The notes under the pieces are model-generated. The model was not told the DNA's origin. It made no database searches and saw only the letters and a program-made list of their open reading frames with translations. From positions 1 to 64,000 of the forward strand of contig CATJLA010000117.1 in the NCBI GenBank assembly GCA_949741215.1: 64,000 nucleotides of DNA. The letters run 5' to 3'. The stretch's first letter is position 1. Each line of letters starts with the position of its first letter. A program made the position numbers and the translations under genes. This document shows, in pieces, positions 49,803 to 58,903 of this stretch. The DNA comes from an uncultured Oscillospiraceae bacterium (GTDB lineage: Bacteria; Bacillota; Clostridia; Oscillospirales; Ruminococcaceae).

Positions 49803-49883
49803 TGCGGATAACAGGACTTGAACCTGCACGTCGGAGACACCAGATCCTAAATCTGGCGCGTCTGCCAATTCCGCCATATCCGC
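49803..49883 (-). tRNA. tRNA-Leu (anticodon UAG)
   Basis: The acceptor arms GCGGATA and TATCCGC pair perfectly. The D arm is GCGGAATTGGCAGACGC, and the anticodon arm CCAGA-TTTAGGA-TCTGG shows TAG. The long variable arm TGTCTCCGACG is typical of leucine tRNAs, and the T arm is GCAGGTTCAAGTCCTG. The discriminator base is A and CCA is not encoded. Confidence 0.97.
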
Positions 49884-49905
49884 AAAAATATTTTACCTGA
49901 GGGTT

Positions 49906-49934
49906 AGTTTATCACAATCTTCTCGTTTTGTCAA
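49906..49934 (-). promoter_or_regulatory. Promoter of tRNA-Leu
   Basis: Minus-strand TTGACA (49929-49934) and TAAACT (49906-49911), 17 bases apart, 23 bases before the tRNA. Confidence 0.85.
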
Positions 49935-49978
49935 TCCGGACAAAGCGCCCCAGGCCAAAGCGCTAAAGCCCACCGGCC

Positions 49979-50000
49979 CGGGACGTCCCCCAAAAATAAA
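49979..50000 (-). repeat. GGACG motif directly after the gamma-lyase family gene
   Basis: In gene sense, TTTATTTTTGGGGGACGTCC follows the stop codon within a few bases. Confidence 0.6.
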
Positions 50001-50002
50001 AG

Positions 50003-51277
50003 CTACAAACTGAACTGCCCTTTTTCCAGCATCGACTGTGCCGCCAGCAAAATGCCCATTTTGCCGCTGGGATAGGTAAGCCCCCCCTGCAGCCACACGG
50101 CGTAAGGCTCCCGAATCGGCCCGTCTGCCGAAAGCTCAATGGATGCCCCCATGGTAAAGGCCCCCGCCGCCATAATCACCTGGTCCTGATAGCCAGGCAT
50201 ATCCCAGGGCTCCGGGGTGACGTAAGCGTCCACCGGGGAGCCCTGCTGGATTCCCTGGCAGAAGGCCACCAGCCCCTCGGGAGATCCGGTTTCCACCACC
50301 TGAATAATATCGGTGCGGGGCTCGTTCCAACGGGGATAGACCGTGCAGCCCAAATTCTCAAACAGCTTTGCCGCAAACACCCCGGTTTTAATGGCCGAGG
50401 CCACCACCGTTGGCGCAAAGAAAAAACCCTGATACATATACCGGGACTCCTGCAGGCTGCATCCCACCTCCCTGCCCATGCCCGGGGAGGTAAGCCGGTA
50501 AGCGCAAAGCTCAACCAGGCGCTTACGTCCCGCAATGTAACCGCCGGTATGGGCAATGCCGCCCCCGGGGTTTTTGATCAACGAGCCGATAACCAGATCC
50601 GCCCCCACCTGGGTAGGCTCTCGGGTTTCGGCAAACTCGCCATAGCAGTTATCCACCATGATAATCGCTTCCGGATTGCCTTCCCGCACCTTCCGGCATA
50701 TTTTTTCTATGACGTCGATGGTAAGGGAGGCCCGCACCGCATACCCCCGGGAACGCTGCAAATAAGCCACCTTCACCCCTTTTACCGCCTGGGGAATGCT
50801 CTCATAATCCGGGGTGCCGTCCGGCCTGAGCTCCAACTGACGGTAGACCACGCCGAAGTCTTTCAGGGAGCCGTCCCCCGGAGCGCCCTGGATGCCGATC
50901 ACTTCCGTCAGGGTATCATAAGGGCTGCCGGTTAAAGAGAGCAGGACGTCGCCGGGACGGAGAACCCCAAACAGCGCCGTAGTAAGGGCGTGGGTGCCGG
51001 AAACAAAGCTGTGGCGCACCAAAGCGTCCTCAGCGCCAAACACCTGGGCGTAAATGCCGTCCAGCTCATCCCGGCCTTTGTCCCCGTAGCCATAGCCGGT
51101 GGAGCCGTAAAAATAACTTTCGCTTACCCGGTGGTCCTGAAAAGCAGCCAGCACCTTCAGCTGGTTGTATTCGGCAATCCGGTCAATCTCCTCAAACCGC
51201 TCCTGCACCGCCTGCTGGGTTTGTTCTCCCAATGCCCTCAGCTTGGGGTCCAGCTTAAAAAATTCCTGTTCTGCCAT
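50003..51277 (-). CDS. ynbB: Methionine gamma-lyase family protein (YnbB-like)
   Basis: A 424-residue PLP enzyme of the Met_gamma_lyase (PF06838) family, historically called aluminium resistance protein. It has the family segments SYFYGSTGYGYGDKGRDELD, VRHSFVSGTHAL, IIMVDNCYGEFAE and the PLP Lys in GSLIKNPGGGIAHTGGYIAG. In vivo substrates are not well established, and a sulfur amino acid is likely. AAAGGAAAATGACGTC precedes the ATG. A dispersed motif copy follows the stop. Confidence 0.92.
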   Translation of the reverse strand: MAEQEFFKLDPKLRALGEQTQQAVQERFEEIDRIAEYNQLKVLAAFQDHRVSESYFYGSTGYGYGDKGRDELDGIYAQVFGAEDALVRHSFVSGTHALTTALFGVLRPGDVLLSLTGSPYDTLTEVIGIQGAPGDGSLKDFGVVYRQLELRPDGTPDYESIPQAVKGVKVAYLQRSRGYAVRASLTIDVIEKICRKVREGNPEAIIMVDNCYGEFAETREPTQVGADLVIGSLIKNPGGGIAHTGGYIAGRKRLVELCAYRLTSPGMGREVGCSLQESRYMYQGFFFAPTVVASAIKTGVFAAKLFENLGCTVYPRWNEPRTDIIQVVETGSPEGLVAFCQGIQQGSPVDAYVTPEPWDMPGYQDQVIMAAGAFTMGASIELSADGPIREPYAVWLQGGLTYPSGKMGILLAAQSMLEKGQFSL

Positions 51278-51298
51278 GACGTCATTTTCCTTTCATTC

Positions 51299-51838
51299 TC
51301 ATGCTTTGCCCGATTGCCGGAGCAACTCCACGGCACATTCCAAAGAAATGCACCGGGCATACCGGTTCGGCCAGATAAAATGGTTGTAATACCGGTAGGT
51401 ATCCTCTTTTTTCATAAAATCGTTATCAAAGGTAGAGTTGGTCCCCTCCGGCGCTAGCATTTCAAAGCCATGCTCAAAGCCGCTTTTGATGGTGGCGTCT
51501 ATGCAGAAATCGGTCTGCAGGCCCACAATCATAATCCGTTTTTCCTGCTTTTGCGCCAGGTACTCCGCCAATCCCGTGGAGGGATGAAAAGCGCTGTTCA
51601 CCGTTTTATCAAAAATGCGCTCCCCTTGCTCCGGAGCAAATCCCTCATAAATCTGAAATTTCTCATCCCCAACAGAAAACCCGGTGCCGGGGCCGTCGTC
51701 ATGCCGGACATATACAACCTCCACCCGGTTTTTTCTTGCTTCCGCAAGCAGCGTTTGGATATTGCTCCGCACCTTTTCAAATTCATACAATCTTTCATCG
51801 GTGATCCCCTTTTGGGTATCCACCACCAACAAAATCAT
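51299..51838 (-). CDS. Isochorismatase-like cysteine hydrolase
   Basis: A 179-residue hydrolase of the isochorismatase/nicotinamidase superfamily. The catalytic triad is D7 in LLVVDTQKG, K78 in IFDKTVNSAF and C112 in GLQTDFCIDATIKSGF. The cis-peptide region before the Cys is conserved. It probably hydrolyses an amide of a small molecule. The identity is open, and zinc ligands typical of nicotinamidase are not obvious. It overlaps the upstream GNAT gene by four bases, so the two are coupled. Confidence 0.88.
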   Translation of the reverse strand: MILLVVDTQKGITDERLYEFEKVRSNIQTLLAEARKNRVEVVYVRHDDGPGTGFSVGDEKFQIYEGFAPEQGERIFDKTVNSAFHPSTGLAEYLAQKQEKRIMIVGLQTDFCIDATIKSGFEHGFEMLAPEGTNSTFDNDFMKKEDTYRYYNHFIWPNRYARCISLECAVELLRQSGKA

Positions 51839-52494
51839 TGGGCTGCTCCTCCTTTTTCACAATATTCCGGCTTTTTCTCAAGGATATGCCACACATCCGC
51901 CCCCGAAAAGCCACAGCGACGGTAAACCTGCTCCGGGCAGGTTACGTTGCCGGTTTCGCCGGAAACAGTGGCAAAGTCCGCAAAACCACGCACCTGCTCC
52001 AGCGCTTTACACACCAACGCAGCGCCGATTCCTCGTCCCCGGCACTCCGGCAGCACCTGAAGCCACTCAATAGAAGCCTCTCTTATCTCCCGGTCAAGGT
52101 CGCAAAGGATAGCCCCCACCAGCTTCTCGTCCCTAAAGGCTCCAATCCAAAGCCGGGGGCAGTGGGTTTCCGCTTTTGTCCAGCCCTTTACGTACTCCTC
52201 TGTTACCTGAAGGTGCAGATGGGCGTAAGAGCGGTTAATCAGCTCCGCAATCTCCCCGGTTTGGGCGGGTGTAAGCTGCTCCAGCCTTTCCGGGACGTCC
52301 CGCTCCGGGATATTCTCCAGCCTGTGCAAAAGCCTGAAGTATTTTTTGTCATTATACCGCAGCAAAAGGGCCGTGTCAAAGTCCCTGTCATGCACAATTT
52401 TTATGTGGGACGGCACAGCAACCCTTTTTGCCTTCCAGTAAGGGATAGACAAGCTTCCGCAGGGGTCTGCCCGGTATTCCTGTGGGGAAAGCAT
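51835..52494 (-). CDS. GNAT-family N-acetyltransferase
   Basis: A 219-residue protein with a C-terminal acetyltransferase domain (about 90-215). The acetyl-CoA loop is VLPECRGRGIGAALVCKALEQ, and YRRCGFSGADVWHILEKKPEY closes the domain. The N-terminal 85 residues (AKRVAVPSHIKIVHDRDFD, KKYFRLLHRLENIP) match no domain I know. The ATG at 52494 follows AAAGGATGAAG. The upstream ORF extension is unlikely. Substrate unknown. Confidence 0.83.
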   Translation of the reverse strand: MLSPQEYRADPCGSLSIPYWKAKRVAVPSHIKIVHDRDFDTALLLRYNDKKYFRLLHRLENIPERDVPERLEQLTPAQTGEIAELINRSYAHLHLQVTEEYVKGWTKAETHCPRLWIGAFRDEKLVGAILCDLDREIREASIEWLQVLPECRGRGIGAALVCKALEQVRGFADFATVSGETGNVTCPEQVYRRCGFSGADVWHILEKKPEYCEKGGAAQ

Positions 52495-52511
52495 CCCTAC
52501 TTCATCCTTTC

Positions 52512-53114
52512 TTATTTCCCGGTGCTTACCCTTTTGTGCAGGAGAGAAAAAACAATCCTTCCCCCGCACATGGAGGCAACCGTGATAACGTTCCAAACAA
52601 CAATAAACCACTGAAAGGCCGGCGGTACCTTTCCCAATGTCCAAACATAAACCGCCGTAAGCAGAACCCCCAAAATAAAATTAGGCACTCTCAGCTTGGG
52701 GTATTCCTTTACAACAACTGCCATATCACTTACCAGATAGATACTGCCAATCAGCAAATAGCTGACGATTTCCGCCAGATGCAGCGTCAGGAACATCCAT
52801 AAAAAGAACAGCAAATATTCATTGCCTGGCCGAACCGCAATGATAAGAACACCGCTGACCACGCTCCAAAATAAATTGGCCATAATGCCCCCATAGGCCG
52901 CAAGAGTGCGCTTCATCGGGGTTATTGCCTGATACTTTTCAATATCTACCGGCCCGGGTGTGGAAAAGAAAATATACGGCTTTACCTGCACATGAATCCA
53001 GCTGTCCTTACAGCCAAACCTGTAATCCAAAAGCGAATGCCCAATTTCATGCAGCCATACTCCCGCATATAATGCCCCATAAGCCAATAGCAGAAAGACA
53101 AGCCATCTTATCAC
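52512..53114 (-). CDS. Small M50-type membrane metalloprotease
   Basis: A 200-residue polytopic protein with HEIGHSLLDYRFG near residue 29, the HExxH zinc site of site-2-protease-like enzymes, inside the first spans. About five more hydrophobic segments follow (MANLFWSVVSGVLIIAV, YLLFFLWMFLTLHLAEIVSYLLIG, RVPNFILGVLLTAVYVWTL). No clear LDG third-ligand motif is visible, so activity is not certain. I chose GTG 53114 because AAAGGAG is nine bases upstream. The ATG-initiated ORF from 53288 overlaps the next gene. Confidence 0.78.
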   Translation of the reverse strand: MIRWLVFLLLAYGALYAGVWLHEIGHSLLDYRFGCKDSWIHVQVKPYIFFSTPGPVDIEKYQAITPMKRTLAAYGGIMANLFWSVVSGVLIIAVRPGNEYLLFFLWMFLTLHLAEIVSYLLIGSIYLVSDMAVVVKEYPKLRVPNFILGVLLTAVYVWTLGKVPPAFQWFIVVWNVITVASMCGGRIVFSLLHKRVSTGK

Positions 53115-53152
53115 AAATGATTTCTCCTTTATTAAAAAAGCCGAAAGCCCGC

Positions 53153-53968
53153 TTACGTCCCCAAAGCCCCAGGCAGCAGCCGGATAGCCCCCCACTGCCC
53201 CTGCTGTACAAAGCCCAGCCGCCGGTAAAACCCGGCAGCAGAATTTTGGCAGCAAAGCACCGGGATACGCTCCTGCTCCAAAACCCATCGGACGCAGATA
53301 AGCACCCCTTTGCTCCCTAGCCCCTGCCCTTGGTACTGCCGGCTGGTTGCCACCGGGCCAACCACCCCGTAGCGCTCACTAAGGGCAAACACCCCGGCAG
53401 CCGAAACCGCCTCCTGCCCTTCCATTCCCAAGGCCAAATATCCCTGCCCGTGACGTATCCGGTGCGATATGTCACAAAGCCATAGATCATAAGGGGCCTC
53501 AAACCCAGGATAGTGCCGGGAAAGCAGGTGATAACAGGCAGTAAGGCCCTGGTTTTCCACAAACTGCCCTTTCCATTGTGGAATACCTTTCAAAAGCGCC
53601 CGATTTTCTCCGCTCCATATCATAAAGCAGCCATACTGCAGCTCTGCCTGCCCTATGGGAAAGTATGGCAGCAGCTTTTCCGCCGTTTTTAGGGGGAGCT
53701 GCAGGCATTCCCATCCGCCAATCCACCTGCAAAAAAGGGCAAGCTGCTCTGGATCTGCCTGTTGGCCTCCCGCAATCCGCAGGGTAGAACGCAGCCTACC
53801 CGCAGCCGCCAGCCCCTCGCCGGCTTTGCCCCGCAGCACCCAGCTGTTACAAAAAGCTTGGTCATTGCCAAAAAGGGCATCCTGAGCAAAAATCTCCGCC
53901 CCAATGGCAGGGGTAAGCTCACAGGCCTGAACAAAAGCCCGCCGGTTCTTTTCAGTTACCAGCTCCAT
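53153..53968 (-). CDS. GNAT-family N-acetyltransferase
   Basis: A 271-residue protein. The C-terminal half (about 150-271) has the acetyl-CoA signature ATSRQYQGQGLGSKGVLICVRWV and NSAAGFYRRLGFVQQG. The N-terminal half looks like a second, degenerate acetyltransferase-like domain. The start overlaps the stop of the M42-like gene by one base (TGATG). The last residues GALGT and the TAA stop are part of a dispersed motif copy (GGGGACGTAAGC). Confidence 0.83.
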   Translation of the reverse strand: MELVTEKNRRAFVQACELTPAIGAEIFAQDALFGNDQAFCNSWVLRGKAGEGLAAAGRLRSTLRIAGGQQADPEQLALFCRWIGGWECLQLPLKTAEKLLPYFPIGQAELQYGCFMIWSGENRALLKGIPQWKGQFVENQGLTACYHLLSRHYPGFEAPYDLWLCDISHRIRHGQGYLALGMEGQEAVSAAGVFALSERYGVVGPVATSRQYQGQGLGSKGVLICVRWVLEQERIPVLCCQNSAAGFYRRLGFVQQGQWGAIRLLPGALGT

Positions 53969-54993
53969 CACAGCCGGGCCAGCCTTTCCAGCAGGCCCTC
54001 TGCCAGCTCTGTCATGCTTTGGACGTCCTCCTGGTGGGCAGTGCAAACCGGCGTACCCAAGTACCGCACCGGCAGCAGCAACGCGGCAGTTCTCGCCCCC
54101 TCGCCGCTGATCTGCGCCGCCTTGCTTTCCCCGGCAGGGGTAACCATCCGCTTGTTCTGGCAGCTGAGCCCCCGCTCCTCCGCCACTGCAAAGGCCGATT
54201 CATACAAGGCGCGGTCATACACCATGGCCTTTTCCATAAAGGGGACCACCGGACCCTCGCCCAAACAACAAAGCTGCTTCTCGCCGGAAAACCCAAAGCC
54301 ATCCGCCGCAGGGGCGCCCCCTAAGGTAATCACCATTTCCGGCCTGTTTGCAAACACCGCGGCAGACATCCCACCGCAGTCTGTCACACCCCGCACGGTA
54401 AACACCGCCGTAAAGCCAACCTCTGTAGGACGTGACAGCAGCTCCAGCAGCACAGCACAGGGAATCCGGCTATCAAGCCCTTTTCCTTTACAGAGCTTCT
54501 CGCCAAAAAATTCAAACCGGTTTTCCCAAACCGCCTCATCTCCTACAGAAATTGCCTTTTCCGCTTGCTCCGCGCCGTCAGCCCCAATATCCGCATACAG
54601 CTCTTTTGTCTGGGCCGCCTTGCCCCTCTGCTCCTGGTTCAGCAAGTGGGTAGGCTTTACCCCAATTACTCCAGGCACCTTACTTTTGCCAATCAAAACC
54701 CGGCGGCCTGCCATCATGGTTTTACCAATCTCTCCAACCGTGGCCAGCCGCACCCTGCCGTCCTTCTCAATCCAGCGCACCAAAAAGCCCGGCTCGTCCA
54801 TATGGGCGGCTACCAGCACCTTTGGGCCCGCTTTCGTCCCGGCCTTATGAATAATAAGATTACCTACCCTGTCCATCTCAAAGGGAAGGCCCAGCTGCTC
54901 CAGTTTTTTACATAGGACGTCCCGCACCGGCTGTTCTCTGCCGGAAATACCGGTCAATTCGCTGAACGCGGCAATATTTTCCCACAGGCTCAT
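53968..54993 (-). CDS. M42-like peptidase paralogue lacking catalytic residues
   Basis: A 341-residue protein with the M42 aminopeptidase fold. VAAHMDEPG and GKGLDSRIPC keep the first His, Asp and second Asp. Other essential sites seen in its neighbour are changed. The catalytic Glu pair EE is TD (VRGVTDCGG), the metal Asp in VSDVSFA is lost (MVITLGGAP), and the terminal RYMHTP His is Gly (RYLGTP). It is therefore probably inactive as a peptidase and may be a partner or regulator of the active enzyme, whose gene overlaps by four bases. Confidence 0.82.
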   Translation of the reverse strand: MSLWENIAAFSELTGISGREQPVRDVLCKKLEQLGLPFEMDRVGNLIIHKAGTKAGPKVLVAAHMDEPGFLVRWIEKDGRVRLATVGEIGKTMMAGRRVLIGKSKVPGVIGVKPTHLLNQEQRGKAAQTKELYADIGADGAEQAEKAISVGDEAVWENRFEFFGEKLCKGKGLDSRIPCAVLLELLSRPTEVGFTAVFTVRGVTDCGGMSAAVFANRPEMVITLGGAPAADGFGFSGEKQLCCLGEGPVVPFMEKAMVYDRALYESAFAVAEERGLSCQNKRMVTPAGESKAAQISGEGARTAALLLPVRYLGTPVCTAHQEDVQSMTELAEGLLERLARL

Positions 54994-56036
54994 TGTTCTG
55001 CCTCCTTTTCCCCCAAAGCTTTGGCATAGGCGGCCACCAAACGGGCGCACCGGGCCAGATCGTTCAAGTCTACCACCTCTACAGGGGTATGCATGTACCG
55101 CAAAGGCAGAGAAAGCAGTATTGTTTCCACCCCTGTGCCGGAAATCGCCACGTAATCGGCATCTGTTCCGGTAGAGCCGCCCATTACCTCCAGCTGCACC
55201 GGGATATCCTCCCCGGCAGCTAAAATCTTCATCTCCTCCGCCATTTTGCCGGAAAGAACAGGAGCAATGCCCACCATAGGCCCGCCCCCCAGAGTATAGC
55301 CCCTCCCCTCGGGAATATCATGGGTTCTGGCAAAGCTGACGTCGCTGACCACCGCATGGCTGGGCTGAATCGCAAAGGTACCCACCCGCGCCCCCTGGCA
55401 GCCGATCTCCTCCATGCTGCTCAGCAATACGGTAACGCCGCAGCCCGGGGCAAGGTCTTTGATCAGCCGGGCAGCCTCAATCATCATAGCGCAGCTGGAG
55501 CGGTTATCCATAGCCTTGCCGGTTACCCTGTCTTTCAAAAGGGAGGCAGGGGGCATATCCATCGTCACCCTGTCACCAAGGGAAACAAGCCGCTCCGCCT
55601 GCTCCTTGTTATACCCAATGTCCAGATACAAATCCTCAATCTTCGGTACCTTATCGGCGTCCTCCTCCACCGCGTTGGGCGGCAGGCAAACCACCGCAGG
55701 CAGCTCTTTTTTTCCATGAACCACCATACTGCTGCCCGGCAGCACCCGGCGGTCCATCCCGCCGCACTGGGCAACCCGGAGGAAGCCGTTATCCTCAATA
55801 TAAGTAACAATCAGGCCAATCTCATCCAAATGGGCCTGCAGCAGCAGATGAGGCTTCCCCTCCTGCTGAGGGCAAACCCGGCAAATCACACTGTGCAGCC
55901 GGTCAATACAGGTTTCTCCCAGCGGTTTCAACAGTCTGGCAGCCACTTCAGCCGCTCCGCCCTCCTCGCCGGAAACCCCATGCGCCGCAGCCAGGGCAAA
56001 CAAGTCCTCCCGCAGCCTTTCCAAGGATACTTCCAT
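54990..56036 (-). CDS. M42-family aminopeptidase (active)
   Basis: A 348-residue dinuclear-metal aminopeptidase (glutamyl aminopeptidase / TET type). LLLQAHLDEIG gives H69 and D71, followed by GKAMDNRSSCAMM, the catalytic and metal Glu pair in SSMEEIGCQGA, VSDVSFA, and the final His in LRYMHTPVEVVD. It probably assembles as a large cage that trims peptides in the cytoplasm. The next gene is its degenerate paralogue, with an ATGA overlap. Confidence 0.92.
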   Translation of the reverse strand: MEVSLERLREDLFALAAAHGVSGEEGGAAEVAARLLKPLGETCIDRLHSVICRVCPQQEGKPHLLLQAHLDEIGLIVTYIEDNGFLRVAQCGGMDRRVLPGSSMVVHGKKELPAVVCLPPNAVEEDADKVPKIEDLYLDIGYNKEQAERLVSLGDRVTMDMPPASLLKDRVTGKAMDNRSSCAMMIEAARLIKDLAPGCGVTVLLSSMEEIGCQGARVGTFAIQPSHAVVSDVSFARTHDIPEGRGYTLGGGPMVGIAPVLSGKMAEEMKILAAGEDIPVQLEVMGGSTGTDADYVAISGTGVETILLSLPLRYMHTPVEVVDLNDLARCARLVAAYAKALGEKEAEQ

Positions 56037-56073
56037 GCTTTTTTCCTTCTTTCCGCAGCAAATTTTCTTTTTT

Positions 56074-56087
56074 GCAGGACGTCCTGC
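56074..56087. repeat. GGACG motif as a perfect 14-bp palindrome
   Basis: GCAGGACGTCCTGC with a T run before and CGG after, upstream of the M42 gene. Confidence 0.65.
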
Positions 56088-56240
56088 CGGTTTACTGCTT
56101 CATGCTTCCCTTTTGAAAGCTTCCCGGCAACCAGGAATTAGCTAAGCCGAAAGCAAGGTGCATAAGCAATATTACCTCCATAATTTTTTAGCATTTATCT
56201 TTTCTCTCTAAAATCCGCTTGCAAAAAACACGATTTTAAC

Positions 56241-57086
56241 CTACTTATTCCGCAAAGGGCGCAGCTCCTTTAAGCTCTCCTGTGCGCCACATTCCAAAAT
56301 GTAAGGAGCAATTTCTTCGTAAGCCTTTTCCGGCGAACCTGCTTCTGATGGGATATATGTCCACTGTGTCAAAAAGCTGTGAGCATAGTTGCAGTGAATG
56401 TTCCCGGTATAAATCTGCACCAAGGGATCGGTAATCCAGCTTCCGTCAGAAGACGCACAGTCGCTCCGATAAGTAAAGTACCGCTGCCCATCCTTCACAT
56501 AAATGATATTCACTGCCAGTTGATCTTCCGCGATATCCAGCCGTTCTTCCTTTCCGGCTCTTTCATTATAATCGTTTTCAGCCTCCACCTTTTCAAAATA
56601 GAAGTATTCCCTCCAGGCAGCCAGTATCTCCTGCTCCCTATCACAGTACTGCTCCGGAACAAGCAGATTCAGTGTCAAATCATCCTGTACGATCTGTTCT
56701 GCCAGCTTTGAACCATCCGCTGTTTCAATAGGATTCCATTTGAAATATTCCCGGCTCACCTGCACCGACATCCCGGCGGGGGCAATCTCGATTGAAACCT
56801 TTGGGTTATTCATAACGTATAGAGGGGTTCCCTCATCGTCAATAGACTGATAATTGTATGCGTCCATCACAAACGCTCCCGCTTTCTCCTCCAGCGCCGC
56901 CAGCAACTTCTGACTGCGCTGTGCGATTTCCAAATATGTTGCATCGCTTTCATCTTCTCCGCTGTTGTAAACCACTGTACGGTAAAGAGATTCCTCCCAC
57001 TTGGGTTCTAACGGTTCTTTCCCGGCACAGCCCGCAAGTACCAGCAGTGCAGCCAGTACCGCCGCCCATCCCAATATTTTTCTCAC
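56241..57086 (-). CDS. Hypothetical lipoprotein
   Basis: A 281-residue protein with signal peptide MRKILGWAAVLAALLVLAGC (Cys at 20). It is a mixed alpha/beta secreted domain (NNPKVSIEIAPAGMSVQVSREYF, QLAVNIIYVKDGQRYFTYRSD), family unknown. I start at GTG 57086 because AAAGGAG lies ten bases upstream and the signal peptide then begins properly. The ATG at 57197 gives an unlikely N-terminus. The upstream region carries a motif copy near 57184. Confidence 0.8.
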   Translation of the reverse strand: MRKILGWAAVLAALLVLAGCAGKEPLEPKWEESLYRTVVYNSGEDESDATYLEIAQRSQKLLAALEEKAGAFVMDAYNYQSIDDEGTPLYVMNNPKVSIEIAPAGMSVQVSREYFKWNPIETADGSKLAEQIVQDDLTLNLLVPEQYCDREQEILAAWREYFYFEKVEAENDYNERAGKEERLDIAEDQLAVNIIYVKDGQRYFTYRSDCASSDGSWITDPLVQIYTGNIHCNYAHSFLTQWTYIPSEAGSPEKAYEEIAPYILECGAQESLKELRPLRNK

Positions 57087-57212
57087 TTTACACCTACTCC
57101 TTTGCTCAACTGTGTCCACTTTCCTGAGGGCATTCTCAAGGCGCCAAGCCAGCCGGCAGCCCGCCTGCAGGGCGGCGCTCGGCGACGTCCCCCACACTAC
57201 TTGCTAAAAGGC

Positions 57213-58607
57213 TTAAAGGGACTGCACCAGCTGCTTAAAGTGACGGCCCCGCACCTCAAAATTAGGGTAAAGGTCAAAGCTGGCGCTGGCGGGGGAAAGG
57301 GTTACAATGTCCCCCTGTTTTGCTGCCTGATCCGCCAAAGCAACCGCCTGCTCCATATTTTCGGCCTGGAGGATAGTAATCTCCTCCGGGCGGTAGTTCG
57401 GGCAGCTTTGCAGCGCCGCCAGAATTTTGGGGGCGGTTGCCCCCATTAAAATCAATGTCTTCACCTTTTCGGCAATTTTGGGGGCCAAAGGCTCGTAGGG
57501 AATCTTTTTATCATATCCCCCCGCAATCAGGATCACCTTTTGAGAAAAAGAGTTGAGCCCCGCAATCGTTCTGGTAGGGCTGGAGGCAATGGAGTCGTTA
57601 TACCATTTTACGCCGTTTCGCTCCCGCACCAGCTCAATCCGGTGCTCCACTCCGGCAAACTCACGGGCCACCCTGGTAATAGCTTCCGGGGAAACCAGGC
57701 CCCACACGGCGGCTATGACGGTAAGCATATTTTCCACATTGTGCACTCCGGGAATCCGAATCTCGTCCTGATGGAACAAAGGGTGCTCACCCACCTTATC
57801 CACAGCAATCAGAACACCGTCCTCCCTGAGATAAGCGCCGCGCTCCACCCGCTGTCTGCGGGAAAAGGCACGCAGCTCCCCCCGTACCAGGCCCCTCATC
57901 CCCCAGGTGATCTCGTTATCCCGGTTCAGGATGGTATGGGAATAGGCATTTTGATGAAGCAAAATATTTTCTTTAGCGACGATATACTCCTCCATGGTGC
58001 CATGAACATCCAGATGGTTAGGCGCAACGTTAGTGACTACGGCAATATCCGGGCTTTCCCGCATAGAAATTAGCTGGAAGCTGGAAAGCTCTACCACAGC
58101 AAAGTCCTCCGGCTGAATCTCCTCCACAACAGGCAGCAGCGCCCGGCCAATATTTCCGCCCAAATGTACCCGGCAGCCCATTTCCCTCAGCATTTCGGAA
58201 ATCAGGGTGGTGGTAGTGGTTTTGCCGTCGCTGCCTGTCACCGCAATGGTGGGGCAGGGGCAAAGGTCAAAAAAGGTTTCCATTTCAGAGGTTACAACAA
58301 TCCCCTTTTCCCTGGAGCGCTCCAGCTCCGGTTTATGGTAGTAAACCCCAGGGGCCCTGAACAGCACGTCAAACTGCTCCAAATGCTCCATTGCCTGCTC
58401 TCCTAAGCAGAAGGAAACCCCCAATCCTTCAAACTCCCGGTAAAGCTCCCCCAGCTGCTCAGGAGATTTCCTGTCGCAAAGGGTAACGTCCATCCCCTTC
58501 CGGCAAAACCAGCGGATACAGTCATTATTGGTAACGCCTGCCCCCAAAAAGGCGATTTTTTTGCCTTTCAAAGCCGCAAAATAGTGGTCAACACCGGCAT
58601 TTTTCAT
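57213..58607 (-). CDS. murD: UDP-N-acetylmuramoyl-L-alanine--D-glutamate ligase
   Basis: A 464-residue Mur ligase that adds D-Glu in peptidoglycan precursor synthesis. The ATP loop is AVTGSDGKTTTTTLI, followed by NVAPNHLDVHGTMEEYIVAKENI, the conserved His in GVEHRIELV, and YNDSIASSPTRTIAGL. Here it stands apart from the usual mur/dcw cluster. GGAGG lies about eight bases before the ATG at 58607. A second in-frame ATG seven codons upstream lacks a site. Confidence 0.95.
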   Translation of the reverse strand: MKNAGVDHYFAALKGKKIAFLGAGVTNNDCIRWFCRKGMDVTLCDRKSPEQLGELYREFEGLGVSFCLGEQAMEHLEQFDVLFRAPGVYYHKPELERSREKGIVVTSEMETFFDLCPCPTIAVTGSDGKTTTTTLISEMLREMGCRVHLGGNIGRALLPVVEEIQPEDFAVVELSSFQLISMRESPDIAVVTNVAPNHLDVHGTMEEYIVAKENILLHQNAYSHTILNRDNEITWGMRGLVRGELRAFSRRQRVERGAYLREDGVLIAVDKVGEHPLFHQDEIRIPGVHNVENMLTVIAAVWGLVSPEAITRVAREFAGVEHRIELVRERNGVKWYNDSIASSPTRTIAGLNSFSQKVILIAGGYDKKIPYEPLAPKIAEKVKTLILMGATAPKILAALQSCPNYRPEEITILQAENMEQAVALADQAAKQGDIVTLSPASASFDLYPNFEVRGRHFKQLVQSL

Positions 58608-58714
58608 CAACGTTTCCTCCCGCCTCATTTTGTTGTTTTAAGGTTTCATTTGTTGTTTGTGACGAATATGCTTCGTTTTTTTCTATTCCACAAAGTGGTT
58701 ATCATTCTCAAATT
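58608..58714. other. murD leader
   Basis: About 100 bases, including TTGTTTTAAGGTTTCATTTGTTGTTTG. No structure is recognised. Confidence 0.35.
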
Positions 58715-58743
58715 ATTATATCCCGCCAAACCTGTTTTCGCAA
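58715..58743 (-). promoter_or_regulatory. Promoter of murD
   Basis: Minus-strand TTGCGA (58738-58743) and TATAAT (58715-58720), 17 bases apart. Confidence 0.78.
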
Positions 58744-58903
58744 CTGTTCCTGCAATTTTGATTGGAATGTTGCTGCAAATTTTTTCGTCATAAGGTTTTG
58801 AAACAGCTCTACTTCTGTATGAAAAAACTATGCTTTTTTAGGCTTTGGCCGTGCTGCGCACATGGCCAAAAACCCTCTCCGGTGGCAGCGCAAAAAGAAC
58901 AAT

